This document shows positions 29,281 to 37,327 of a stretch of DNA of 64,000 bases, piece after piece (position 1 is the first letter of the stretch; the number at the start of each line of letters is the position of its first letter). The notes under the pieces were generated by a model. The model worked only from the letters and a program-made list of their open reading frames with translations, did not search any database and was not told the DNA's origin. The position numbers and the translations under genes are program-made. The stretch is from NCBI GenBank assembly GCA_021272315.1, contig JAJSLI010000030.1, positions 1-64,000 on the forward strand. The letters run 5' to 3'. Origin of the DNA: Methylacidiphilales bacterium (GTDB lineage Bacteria > Verrucomicrobiota > Verrucomicrobiia > Methylacidiphilales > UBA1321).

Positions 29281-29427
29281 GAGCTGAAAAAGGCCGTCAT
29301 CCCGAGCTTGTCGAAGGATCTCTCCATATTCCCTCGAAAGACGTCCTCTGAAACACAATAGTTAGAGGTCCCTCGACAAGCTCGGGATGACAGATTTTTT
29401 TAAAGGGGAGCCTTTTTTCAGCATGCT
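29281..29427. repeat. Nested inverted repeat, family B, possible terminator
   Basis: A perfect 19-bp inner stem (GTCATCCCGAGCTTGTCGA at 29296-29314 and its complement at 29373-29391) is followed by seven T. It sits inside outer arms GCTGAAAAAGGC and GCCTTTTTTCAGC with one unpaired base. The inner arm sequence recurs in degraded form at 27645 and 34685. Placement after the response-regulator stop makes it a likely terminator as well as a mobile-type repeat. Confidence 0.8.
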
Positions 29428-29542
29428 CCTAGAAATTGTTTTTGGGATTCTCCCTGCCGCCTGATCGTTTCATGTCGCCGTTGGGAGGAAGGCTGCTGAA
29501 TGTTTTCCGCGCTTTCACGCCTTGTTTATGCTATAAACAGTT

Positions 29543-32500
29543 GTGGCTAAACGTATCCCTTTACGCGTAACCCCTTCTGCGGGTGAGCCAGCGGTGTCGA
29601 ATGGAGGCGGACAATCCACCATGTTCCCGGCGCCCCGGCAGTTGAATCAACCCCGGCAGAACCGGATTTCCGGCGGGCCGCCGGTCAAAAAGAAGCGGTC
29701 GTTCTGGCGCAAGCTTTGGCTTGGCATCCAGATCCTGCTGGTCATTTTCATCATCGCCTCGGCGATCATCGGCTATCTCGTTTACGAAAAAGCGCTGATC
29801 TATTACGCGCGGGCCGAAACCTACGACCTCAAAAAGCTCGACGACCTGAACGTCACCTCGACCTTTCTCGACGTCAACGGCGAGGAGCTCGGTCGCATTT
29901 TCGTCGAGGACCGCATTCTCCTCAAGCCGGAGGAAATACCCGACTTGATGCGCAAGGCGGTCATGGCCGCGGAGGACCACCGGTTTTACGAGCATGGCGC
30001 GATCGATTACTGGGGCATCCTGCGCGCCATGCACGAAAATTTCGGCAAAAGCGGACGGGTCCAGGGCGGAAGCACCATCGAACAGCAGCTCGCCAAGCAC
30101 CTTATCGGCGATTTCTCCCGCACCTTGGACCGCAAGTTTCTCGAGGCCTTCGTCGCCATTCGTCTCGAAAAGGCCTTCACCAAGGACGAGATCATGAATT
30201 ATTACCTGAACCGGATTTATTTCGGGAAAGGTTACTTCGGGGTCGGGGCGGCCGCCCGCGGGTACTTCGGCAAAGACGCCGGCCAGTTGACCCTGCCCGA
30301 ATGCGCGTTGCTGGCCGGGATTATTCGCTCGCCGACCAGTTCCTCGCCGCGCGTTGATCTCGGCAAGGCCCACCTGCGCCGGGATGCCACGCTCAAGCAG
30401 ATGCTGGACTATGGCTACATCACCCGTGAGGAATACAGCCGCGCCCTCAACACGCCCATCCGCATCCAGCCGGCCAAGCCCTCCGGCCTGCAGGCTTTCG
30501 AGATGGCCGCCGCGGTCAAGGAAATGGAGCAAATTCTCTCCATTGAAGGCACCGAGGAAATGCCCCAGGGCTTGACCGTCCACACCAACATCAATCTTCA
30601 CCTCCAGCGCGCCATCGAGGAGCAAATGAACCTCAAGCTCTCGGAACTCGAAGCCGCCGCGGCACAGTCCGCCGCAGGCAGCCCGGCGAACGGCCAGCCC
30701 CGACCGCAGTTGGAAGGCTCCGCCATTGTCGCCGACGTCTCGACCGGGCGCATTCTGGCCTGGGTCGGCGGGCGCGATTTCAGCAAAAACCAGTTCGATC
30801 ATATCTCCATGGCCCGCCGTGAAAACGGCGCCCTGCTCCAGCCCGTGCTTTACGCCCTCGCCTTCGACCGCCTCGGCCTCAACCCGGCCTCGATGATCAA
30901 CGCCTCCTATCTTGATCCGACCGTGTCCGCCTCGCCCGCCGACCTCGCTCTTGGCAATCCCATGGTGGACCTGACCAAGCGCTTCCTCTCGGTACAGGAC
31001 GCCCTCGCCCTCGGCAGCAAGCCCGCGGCCACCCGCGTCGGTCTGCAGCTTGGTGTCGGCAACGTCGGCTTCTGGCTCCGGGAAGCCGGCCTTGACCAGG
31101 TCCATATCCCCGAGGACAAGCCCAATGTTTTCAACCCCGACCCGATGACGCTGGGCGACATCGCCTCGCTCTACCAGATTCTCGCCAACGGCGGGGTCTC
31201 CCGCAAACTCAAGATCATCCAGTCCATCGAATCGCGCACCGGGCAGGTCCTCTACGACGACAGCAAAGCCGACCGCGATGCGCACCACGACGACCTGCTC
31301 AACGTCCTCAATGACAACCAACTCACCCTCACGCTCAAGAATGCGCTCCGCTTCGGTTTTGCCCGCACGCTTACCCGCGATTACGGCCTCAAGTCCGATA
31401 TTGCGGGCATGCCCGGCTATTCCGAAGGCTACCGCGACGCCTGGTTTGTCGGTTACACGCCGAAAATTCTCGCCGGCGTCTGGGTCGGCAACGATGATTC
31501 CCGGCCCATCGGTGGCAAGGATGTCGCCATCCGCTCCGCCGTCCCTCTCTGGGGCCAGATCATGCAGGAGGTTGAGACGCGCGTGGCCACCGGCGGCCAG
31601 TTCCCCGTTCCAGCGGCGCTGAGCAAAGTCGAAATCGACCGTTCCAGCGGCGCGCTGCGTGGTCTTGCCGGGCTTGCCCCGGCGCCGGGCGACATTTTTG
31701 TTTACCTGAAGAAGGAGCAGGTCGACGCTGCGGCCACCCAGAGCGCCGCGTCCCCGTCCATTCAGCCGCCGCGCGAGTGGTCCGACTGGCTCACCACCAT
31801 GTTCAACGAATCCGACGAGACCGGCCTCGCCCCGGACGAGATCACGGCCCCCGAGGACAAGCGCTCCAACGTTATTCCCGCGCTGGCCGAATACAAAATG
31901 CCCGGGCTGCGCGGCGACATCGTTTCCTCCGACGGCGTGGTCTTTGCCACTATGGGCTCGGAGAAGAATCTCGTGCTTGGCTGGCCCGCGGCCGACGAAG
32001 CCACCGCCGACGCCGACATCCTCCGCTGGATGCGCGAACGCCTCAACGAATTGCAGCAGGCCATCGGCGTCACGATCAACGTGGCCGACGCCGATCTCCT
32101 CGCCCAGTACCAGACGCAGCGCTACCAGCCTTTCACCGTCCTCGAAAACGTCACCCCGGACCAGGTTTCCAAAATCCAGGCCGCCGGTCTCGAGGGCAAG
32201 GGTTTCGGCTTCCAGACTGTCCCGATGCGCGTTTATCCCCACGGGCCCGAGCTGGCCCACGTGCTGGGCCATCTTTCCCGCGCCCAGCAGCGCAACCGCG
32301 GCAAGTACCTCAGCGGCGACGTGATCTACGACCGCTACCAGGGCGCTTCCGGCATCGAAGGCGTGATGAACCAGGAGATGACCGGCAAGGACGGAAGCTT
32401 CATGATCTCCACCACGCCCGACGGTTACGCCCGTTCCGCCGCCGTCTCCGTGCCGGCCACCTATGGCAACACCGTGCGTTTGAGCATCGACTCGAAAGTC

Positions 32501-33766
32501 CAGCAGGCGGTCGAGGACGCGATGTCCAACAGTTCCAAGGTGATGAAGGCCGTCGTCATGCTCGACGTCCACACCGGCGACGTCGTCGCCATGGCCTCGC
32601 AGCCCACCTTCGATCCCAATATTTTCGTCCCCAACATTTCCGCCGACGAGTGGCAGATGCTCAACAGCAACCAATTCAATCCGCTGCTCAACCGGACGAT
32701 CCAGGCCCAATATCCGCCCGGCTCGAGCTTCAAGACCGTCACCTCGATTGCCGCCATGAAAGCGGGCGTCTTCGATCCCAACTGGGTTGTCCACTGCACC
32801 GGTTACTTCGACCTCGACAACTCGCACCGGATGGTCCTGCCGGAGGAAAAGGGCGACGTCACCTACCTCGACGCCCTCACCTATTCCTACAACACCTACT
32901 TTGCCACCCTGGGCGAGAAGATCGGGCGCGACATCCTCCTCGATACCGCGCGCAGCCTGAATCTCGGCAGCCTGACCAACATCATGCTGCCCGGCGAGTT
33001 GCCCGGCCTGATTCCCGACAACGAATTTGTCAAGCGGGTCCACCAGCGCGAGTTCGGCTATGGCGATATCGCGCTGACCTCCATCGGCCAGGGCGACGTT
33101 CTGGCCACCCCGCTCCAGATGGCCGACGTCATGGCCGCGATCGCCAACAACGGCACGGTTTACCGCCCGCGTATCGTCAAGGACGTCGAGGACCGCAGCG
33201 GCAACGTGATCAAGAGCTACCCGGTGGAAGTCCTGCGCAACGTCACCTTCGATCCCAAATGGATGCCGGACCTCAAGGCGGCGATGATCAACGTCGTCGA
33301 CACCGGCACCGCCGCCGGGGTCCATCGCGACGACATGAAAATCGCCGCCAAGACCGGCACCGCCCAGGTCGGTTCCAAGACCCACCACCGCCAGATCGCC
33401 TGGCTCTCCGGTTTCCTACCCGCCGACAATCCCCAATATTCCTTTTCCATCATGATCGAGGGCCAGTTCTCCGACAACCGCGACAACACCCTGACCGGCG
33501 GTCTGCTCGGCGGCGTCGACGCCGGCGCCATCGCCAAGGACATCTTCGCCGGCATTTATCCGCCGCCCGGCGGCAAGAAATCCCCGGCCATCCAGGCCGC
33601 CTCCACCGTCAAACCGACCGACGAAGCCGCCACGGCGGACGATGATTCCGATTCCTCGCCGGCAAAGACTTCCTCCAACTCGCCGCCCGCGGATGCTCCG
33701 AAACCCGCGGCTTCAACTCCGGCAACATCGTCTGCGCCGGCGGCTGGTGCGACGACTGCGCCGTAG
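29543..33766 (+). CDS. Giant penicillin-binding protein: GT51 + inactive class A transpeptidase + class B PBP fusion
   Basis: 1407 residues with one membrane helix (about 59-80). The GT51 glycosyltransferase (about 115-300) is intact: E144 in EDHRFYEHG, GGSTIEQQ (175-182), E201 and KDEIMNYYLN. The first transpeptidase (about 390-690) keeps the fold, but the SxxK site reads A430-L-L-Q433, SxN reads SKP (492-494) and KTG reads MPG (623-625), so it should be dead. A class B module follows with a pedestal RGDIVSSDG (790-798) and a complete second transpeptidase: S1061-SF-K1064, SYN (1115-1117) and KTGTAQV from 1270. A Pro/Ser/Ala tail ends it. The start is a GTG. It should polymerise glycan and crosslink it in the periplasm within one chain. 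Confidence 0.93.
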   Translation: MAKRIPLRVTPSAGEPAVSNGGGQSTMFPAPRQLNQPRQNRISGGPPVKKKRSFWRKLWLGIQILLVIFIIASAIIGYLVYEKALIYYARAETYDLKKLDDLNVTSTFLDVNGEELGRIFVEDRILLKPEEIPDLMRKAVMAAEDHRFYEHGAIDYWGILRAMHENFGKSGRVQGGSTIEQQLAKHLIGDFSRTLDRKFLEAFVAIRLEKAFTKDEIMNYYLNRIYFGKGYFGVGAAARGYFGKDAGQLTLPECALLAGIIRSPTSSSPRVDLGKAHLRRDATLKQMLDYGYITREEYSRALNTPIRIQPAKPSGLQAFEMAAAVKEMEQILSIEGTEEMPQGLTVHTNINLHLQRAIEEQMNLKLSELEAAAAQSAAGSPANGQPRPQLEGSAIVADVSTGRILAWVGGRDFSKNQFDHISMARRENGALLQPVLYALAFDRLGLNPASMINASYLDPTVSASPADLALGNPMVDLTKRFLSVQDALALGSKPAATRVGLQLGVGNVGFWLREAGLDQVHIPEDKPNVFNPDPMTLGDIASLYQILANGGVSRKLKIIQSIESRTGQVLYDDSKADRDAHHDDLLNVLNDNQLTLTLKNALRFGFARTLTRDYGLKSDIAGMPGYSEGYRDAWFVGYTPKILAGVWVGNDDSRPIGGKDVAIRSAVPLWGQIMQEVETRVATGGQFPVPAALSKVEIDRSSGALRGLAGLAPAPGDIFVYLKKEQVDAAATQSAASPSIQPPREWSDWLTTMFNESDETGLAPDEITAPEDKRSNVIPALAEYKMPGLRGDIVSSDGVVFATMGSEKNLVLGWPAADEATADADILRWMRERLNELQQAIGVTINVADADLLAQYQTQRYQPFTVLENVTPDQVSKIQAAGLEGKGFGFQTVPMRVYPHGPELAHVLGHLSRAQQRNRGKYLSGDVIYDRYQGASGIEGVMNQEMTGKDGSFMISTTPDGYARSAAVSVPATYGNTVRLSIDSKVQQAVEDAMSNSSKVMKAVVMLDVHTGDVVAMASQPTFDPNIFVPNISADEWQMLNSNQFNPLLNRTIQAQYPPGSSFKTVTSIAAMKAGVFDPNWVVHCTGYFDLDNSHRMVLPEEKGDVTYLDALTYSYNTYFATLGEKIGRDILLDTARSLNLGSLTNIMLPGELPGLIPDNEFVKRVHQREFGYGDIALTSIGQGDVLATPLQMADVMAAIANNGTVYRPRIVKDVEDRSGNVIKSYPVEVLRNVTFDPKWMPDLKAAMINVVDTGTAAGVHRDDMKIAAKTGTAQVGSKTHHRQIAWLSGFLPADNPQYSFSIMIEGQFSDNRDNTLTGGLLGGVDAGAIAKDIFAGIYPPPGGKKSPAIQAASTVKPTDEAATADDDSDSSPAKTSSNSPPADAPKPAASTPATSSAPAAGATTAP

Positions 33767-33916
33767 AGGTGGAGGTTGTTCGAAAATTTTGGGTAAGTTT
33801 TGGCCAAGATAAGATGCGCCGTTTGCATTGTTATCGCTTGAAGGGGATTACAAATTTGAATAGTAATTCTATACTCGAGTAACCTCCGTTCCCCAGCACA
33901 TCTCCAGGACAACGTC

Positions 33917-34597
33917 ATGTCCAACATTTACCTCCACATTAACGGCGAACAGCAGGGACCTTATCCGATCGAAAACGTGCGTGCCATGATGGCCTCAGGC
34001 GAGCTTGGATCTGACACCCTCGCCTGGATGGAAGGCCAAGCTGATTGGCAGCCGGTCAGCCTCCTTTTTGGGGTTCCTGTACCGGCGTCTCCGCCGCCGG
34101 TCAGCACAGGAAAATTCCGGGTGGGTTCCTTTTTAAGCGGTATCGGTGTGACCCTCGCCGTCATCGGAGCGATTCTGCTGGGTCTGCTTGTGGTGGTGGG
34201 TGCTTTCATCGGCTATACGGCCTATGTCGGAAACGGTCTCGATAAATCGAGCAAGGACTACGTTGATGAGGCCATACCGGCAATAGTTACCAACTGGTCG
34301 CAAGAGGAACTCACCAAGCGTGAAAGCAAGGCGTTTCAGCAGGCCGTCACGGACGAGCAGCTCACCAAGCTCTTCACCCTGTTTCACCGATTGGGAGCCT
34401 TGAAATCTTACGATGGGTGCAAAGGCGAGGCGAATATGAATTACACGCCATCAGTGGGTAAGGTCATTACCGCAGTCTATCTGGGGCGCGCCACCTTTGA
34501 TAATGGCGAGGCGGAGATCAAGATCGGCCTCATCCAAGAGGACGGGGTGTGGAAAATCCAAGCGTTCAATGTTAATTCTCCCGTCTTTATGCAGTAG
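33917..34597 (+). CDS. GYF-domain (DUF4339) membrane protein
   Basis: The 226-residue protein begins with a GYF_2 domain, residues 4-52: IYLHINGEQQGPYPIENVRA, then WMEGQADWQPVSLLFG. A Pro-rich linker and one membrane helix (about 78-104, GIGVTLAVIGAILLGLLVVV) follow. The remaining extracytoplasmic or cytoplasmic domain of about 120 residues has no family I recognise and ends GVWKIQAFNVNSPVFMQ. GYF domains bind proline-rich segments, so the Pro-rich tail of the upstream PBP is a conceivable ligand. Membrane topology makes that uncertain. Confidence 0.75.
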   Translation: MSNIYLHINGEQQGPYPIENVRAMMASGELGSDTLAWMEGQADWQPVSLLFGVPVPASPPPVSTGKFRVGSFLSGIGVTLAVIGAILLGLLVVVGAFIGYTAYVGNGLDKSSKDYVDEAIPAIVTNWSQEELTKRESKAFQQAVTDEQLTKLFTLFHRLGALKSYDGCKGEANMNYTPSVGKVITAVYLGRATFDNGEAEIKIGLIQEDGVWKIQAFNVNSPVFMQ

Positions 34598-34921
34598 CTG
34601 CGGAAAGAGAAGTAACTAACGAGTATTGAGAAAGGGGACTGGCATCATTACGATATGCCAAAAGATACCGGTTCTTTTTTACCTCTGTCATCCCGAGCAG
34701 GTTGAGGGATCGGTTTGTCCTCGTTCCCAAGTTGCACTTGGGAACGCAGTTATTGAGGCAATTTCATTGCCGATCCCGATGCGAGGGAGCCCGTTCGAGT
34801 CAGCGCGAAATGAAATTTCGCGAGGAGCAGGTGGCGCTCCCAAGTACAACTTGGGAGCGAGGGAACCCAAGTGCGACGGTTCCTTCGGCTTCGCTCAGGA
34901 CAGGCTCCAACCGCCGCTACA
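34598..34921. other. Hairpin-rich intergenic region without a gene
   Basis: Contains a family B-like TGTCATCCCGAGC repeat from 34685. Three perfect hairpins follow: CGTTCCCAAG/CTTGGGAACG (34722-34746), CGCGAAAT/ATTTCGCG (34804-34822) and CGCTCCCAAG/CTTGGGAGCG (34835-34859). A family C repeat sits at the end. The first and third hairpins share the TCCCAAG-N5-CTTGGGA core. No believable coding sequence is present. Confidence 0.8.
34871..34921. repeat. Dispersed repeat, family C copy 1
   Basis: About 50 bp containing GACGGTTCCTTCGGCTTCGC and CTCAGGACAGGCTCC, ending CCGCTACA. The reverse complement of 62067-62119 matches most of it, including GACGGTTCCTTCG and TTCGCTCAGGAC. It ends one base before the stop codon of the minus-strand cNMP-binding gene. 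Confidence 0.8.
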
Positions 34922-35962
34922 TTAGGGCGAAGTGTTACCGCCATCCGCCGGACCATCGGGCGCGAACTCGGCCTGGCCGGACTGGACCAACTCGGCGGCG
35001 ACATCGAGGAAAGTCAGCGATGAATAATTGAGCCGCCGCCAGAGACTGTCGAGGGGTTGGGGCCGTTTCGAGATCAACTCCCAGATTCGCCCGGCGAGCG
35101 CCGCGGTTTTTTCGTCGGTCCACTGCAACGCCTCGGCTTTTCGGTGGAGCTTGCCGGCCATGTTGCGCCAGGAGTCGTCGAGCGAGAGGTAAGCGTCGCG
35201 TTTGGAGACGCCCTGCATGAGGAGGTCGGTGCTGTCGCAGGTGATCTTGTACTCCTCGTGGAACGGCAGCGTCGGCTGCTCCAGGAGCCGGAAGGAGAAC
35301 GCGCCCTCGGTGGCCGAATCGAGGAACCCCTGCCAGACCGCCTCGATCCCCTCGAGATGGATGAAGCGCGCGAATTGCACCCGGCCTTCGCGGAAGAAGA
35401 AGCTGCCGATGAGTTCGTTGCCCGCGTTGTTGAGCCGCAATTCCCCGCTGTGATTTCCGCTGGTGATGGCCTGGAAGATGGTGAGCAGGTCGAAGTGCTG
35501 CAGGTTGCCGCCGAGGTCGAGCAGGTAGGTGTCCAACTGCGCTTCGCTCGAGGTTTTGTGCATGCGCCGCGCCAGGTTGCGGGCGAAGTAGGCCCCCAGC
35601 CTCGGGATTTTATCGAGCAACTCGATGAACTTCAGCTTCTCGATCTCCAGCACCTGGGAGGGTTCGCAGGTGCGCACCGAGGCCAGACGGGGTTGCGCGG
35701 TCAGCACGCCGAGGTCGCCGAAAAAGTCGCCCTTCCGCAGGTAGGCGAGCGAGCGCGTCTGTTTGCCGTCCGGACTGTGGGTGAGCGCCTCGACCACACC
35801 CGCGGCGACGATGAAGACGGCGTGCGATTCGTCGCCCTGCCGGTAAATCATGTGGTCGGCTTCGTAGGAGAGCTTGCGGCAGGCCGCGTCGATTACGAAC
35901 CGGCTGGCCGGGTCGAGCAGGGCGTGGAGGGTGAAGAAATTGGCCTCGAAATCGTGTTCCAT
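34922..35962 (-). CDS. Cyclic-nucleotide-binding protein with DUF4388 domain
   Basis: The 346-residue cytoplasmic protein. The first 140 residues form a cNMP-binding/CRP-like sensor (YRQGDESHAVFIVAAGVVEAL, KGDFFGDLGVLTAQPRLASV), without the DNA-binding helix-turn-helix of CRP. A DUF4388 (PATAN-type) domain follows (LGGNLQHFDLLTIFQAITSG to RVQFARFIHLEGIEAVW, about 147-225), then a helical C-terminus. Such combinations occur in signal transduction with two-component or gliding systems. The ATG at 35962 (MEHDFEANFF) is preferred to one 60 bp upstream. It follows the PHP phosphatase gene on the same strand. Confidence 0.82.
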   Translation of the reverse strand: MEHDFEANFFTLHALLDPASRFVIDAACRKLSYEADHMIYRQGDESHAVFIVAAGVVEALTHSPDGKQTRSLAYLRKGDFFGDLGVLTAQPRLASVRTCEPSQVLEIEKLKFIELLDKIPRLGAYFARNLARRMHKTSSEAQLDTYLLDLGGNLQHFDLLTIFQAITSGNHSGELRLNNAGNELIGSFFFREGRVQFARFIHLEGIEAVWQGFLDSATEGAFSFRLLEQPTLPFHEEYKITCDSTDLLMQGVSKRDAYLSLDDSWRNMAGKLHRKAEALQWTDEKTAALAGRIWELISKRPQPLDSLWRRLNYSSLTFLDVAAELVQSGQAEFAPDGPADGGNTSP

Positions 35963-36026
35963 CGGTCGGGTCGGGTTGGAATTCCTGACAAAAGTAGACG
36001 CGAGACCGGCCGCTTTCAACAAGAGT

Positions 36027-36809
36027 TCAAATCGGAATCATCCGGCGACGGTGTTTTTCGTAGGCGGCGATTTCGCGGATGCCGAGGCCGGCCAGCAGTT
36101 CCGAGAGCCGGTCGTAATTTTCCGCCAACTGGGCGCAGGAATGGGCGTCGCTGGCGAGCGTGAAAGGGATGCCCAGCCGCTGCGCTTCGCGGATCAGGTC
36201 AACGTGCGGGTACTGTTCGCCGACCGGTTTGCGCCAGCCCGCGGTGCTGATTTCGATGGCCAGTCCCTCGCGGCGGATGCGTTCGAGCAGGGCCGCGAAA
36301 TGGGGGCGCAGCCCGCCCTCGGGATGCCAGACGCCGTGGATTTTGATCAGGTCGAGATGGGCCAGGGTGTCGATTCCGCCCCGGTCGATCATTCCCTCCA
36401 GCTCGCGGACATACCGGGCGCAGTCGGCGGCCACGTCCCGCTTGGAAAATTCCTCTTTCCGGCTGACTTGGTCGAACATTTCCGCGTCGCCCGGCAGGTA
36501 ATGGGCCGAGCCGAGCACGAAATCGAGCCGTTCCCAGTTTTTCTCGACCCAGAGCCGCCCGGCCTTGCCGGAGACCGGGTCATTGTCGAGCTCGATCCCG
36601 GCCAGGAATTTCAGGTCCGGATTGGCCGCGCGCAGCCGGTCGATCTCGCCGAAATCGACCCCTTCGTGATAACGGTCGTGGTCGGTGAACGCCACTTCCT
36701 TGAGCCCGCGCTGGCGCGCGGCATCGGCCCACGGCTGGAGCAGCGCCGGCGAGTAGGGCTTCACGCTGTGAGCCTGCGGATGGTTGTGATAATCGATGGG
36801 GAGGGGCAT
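36027..36809 (-). CDS. PHP-family histidinol-phosphatase
   Basis: Predicted to dephosphorylate histidinol phosphate, the penultimate substrate of histidine synthesis, using a metal cluster. The 260 residues start MPLPIDYHNHPQAHSVKPYS with the HxH ligand pair, then AFTDHDRYHEGVDFGEIDRL, a GSAHYLPG segment and the terminal LASDAHSCAQL. This is the HisK type rather than the HAD-type HisB phosphatase. Consistent with this, the hisB gene at 42977 encodes only the dehydratase. It lies 8 bp from the DUF192 gene in a minus-strand run. Confidence 0.85.
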   Translation of the reverse strand: MPLPIDYHNHPQAHSVKPYSPALLQPWADAARQRGLKEVAFTDHDRYHEGVDFGEIDRLRAANPDLKFLAGIELDNDPVSGKAGRLWVEKNWERLDFVLGSAHYLPGDAEMFDQVSRKEEFSKRDVAADCARYVRELEGMIDRGGIDTLAHLDLIKIHGVWHPEGGLRPHFAALLERIRREGLAIEISTAGWRKPVGEQYPHVDLIREAQRLGIPFTLASDAHSCAQLAENYDRLSELLAGLGIREIAAYEKHRRRMIPI

Positions 36810-36817
36810 AAAGATAT

Positions 36818-37315
36818 TTAATTACCCGGTTGGCCGAGCGTGGACGGAGGCGGTTCGATCCGGTCACCGGGCTTGATTCCGTTGAGGGCGAACCAGTGGA
36901 GGTTCGTCTCCAGCGCGTAGGCGACCTGGTCGCTGTCGCTCCGCGTGATCGACGTGTCGAGCGCCTTCATGTCGTGGATTTCGAGAATCACGCCGTTCTT
37001 GTCAATGTAGGCGACGGAAAGGGGGATGAGCGTGTTCTTCATCCAGAAGGTCGCGGTGGTGATCGTCGGTAAAAGAAAAATCATCCCGTGGTTATCAGCC
37101 ATTTTCGTCCGATACATCAATCCGGTCTCCTGTTGTTCGTGGGTCGAAGCCACCTCGGTGATCAGTTGGGCCTTGCCGACGTGGAGCGACACCATCGGCA
37201 GCGATTGCGGCTGGCCTCCGTTCGGATTTTCGTTCTGGGCCCGGCCCGGAAGCGTAACCGGCAGCCAGCCGAGGTTGATGAGAAGGATGACAAAAATTCG
37301 CAGCTTCATGGGCAT
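36818..37315 (-). CDS. Exported DUF192 protein
   Basis: The 165 residues begin MPMKLRIFVILLINLGWLPV, a signal peptide ending near PGRAQ. The mature DUF192 domain shows VASTHEQQETGLMYRTKMAD and GMIFLLPTITTATFWMKNTL, then PLSVAYIDKNGVILEI and YALETNLHWF. The family is widespread but of unknown function and usually secreted. It sits 12 bp after the lolC/E-type gene and 8 bp before the PHP phosphatase gene, so it is probably in their operon. The start could be either the first or third codon (Met1 or Met3). Confidence 0.9.
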   Translation of the reverse strand: MPMKLRIFVILLINLGWLPVTLPGRAQNENPNGGQPQSLPMVSLHVGKAQLITEVASTHEQQETGLMYRTKMADNHGMIFLLPTITTATFWMKNTLIPLSVAYIDKNGVILEIHDMKALDTSITRSDSDQVAYALETNLHWFALNGIKPGDRIEPPPSTLGQPGN

Positions 37316-37327
37316 GGATGATATTTT

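Noticed and set aside
29561-33388. A 1275-codon open frame antisense to the PBP fusion gene
   Set aside because: It mirrors GC-rich third-position bias of the real gene, has a low-complexity Asp/Gly/Val/His composition and no domain. The forward frame has catalytic motifs throughout.
34598-34921. CRISPR array
   Set aside because: The hairpins differ in sequence and are not regularly spaced direct repeats, and no cas gene is in the window.
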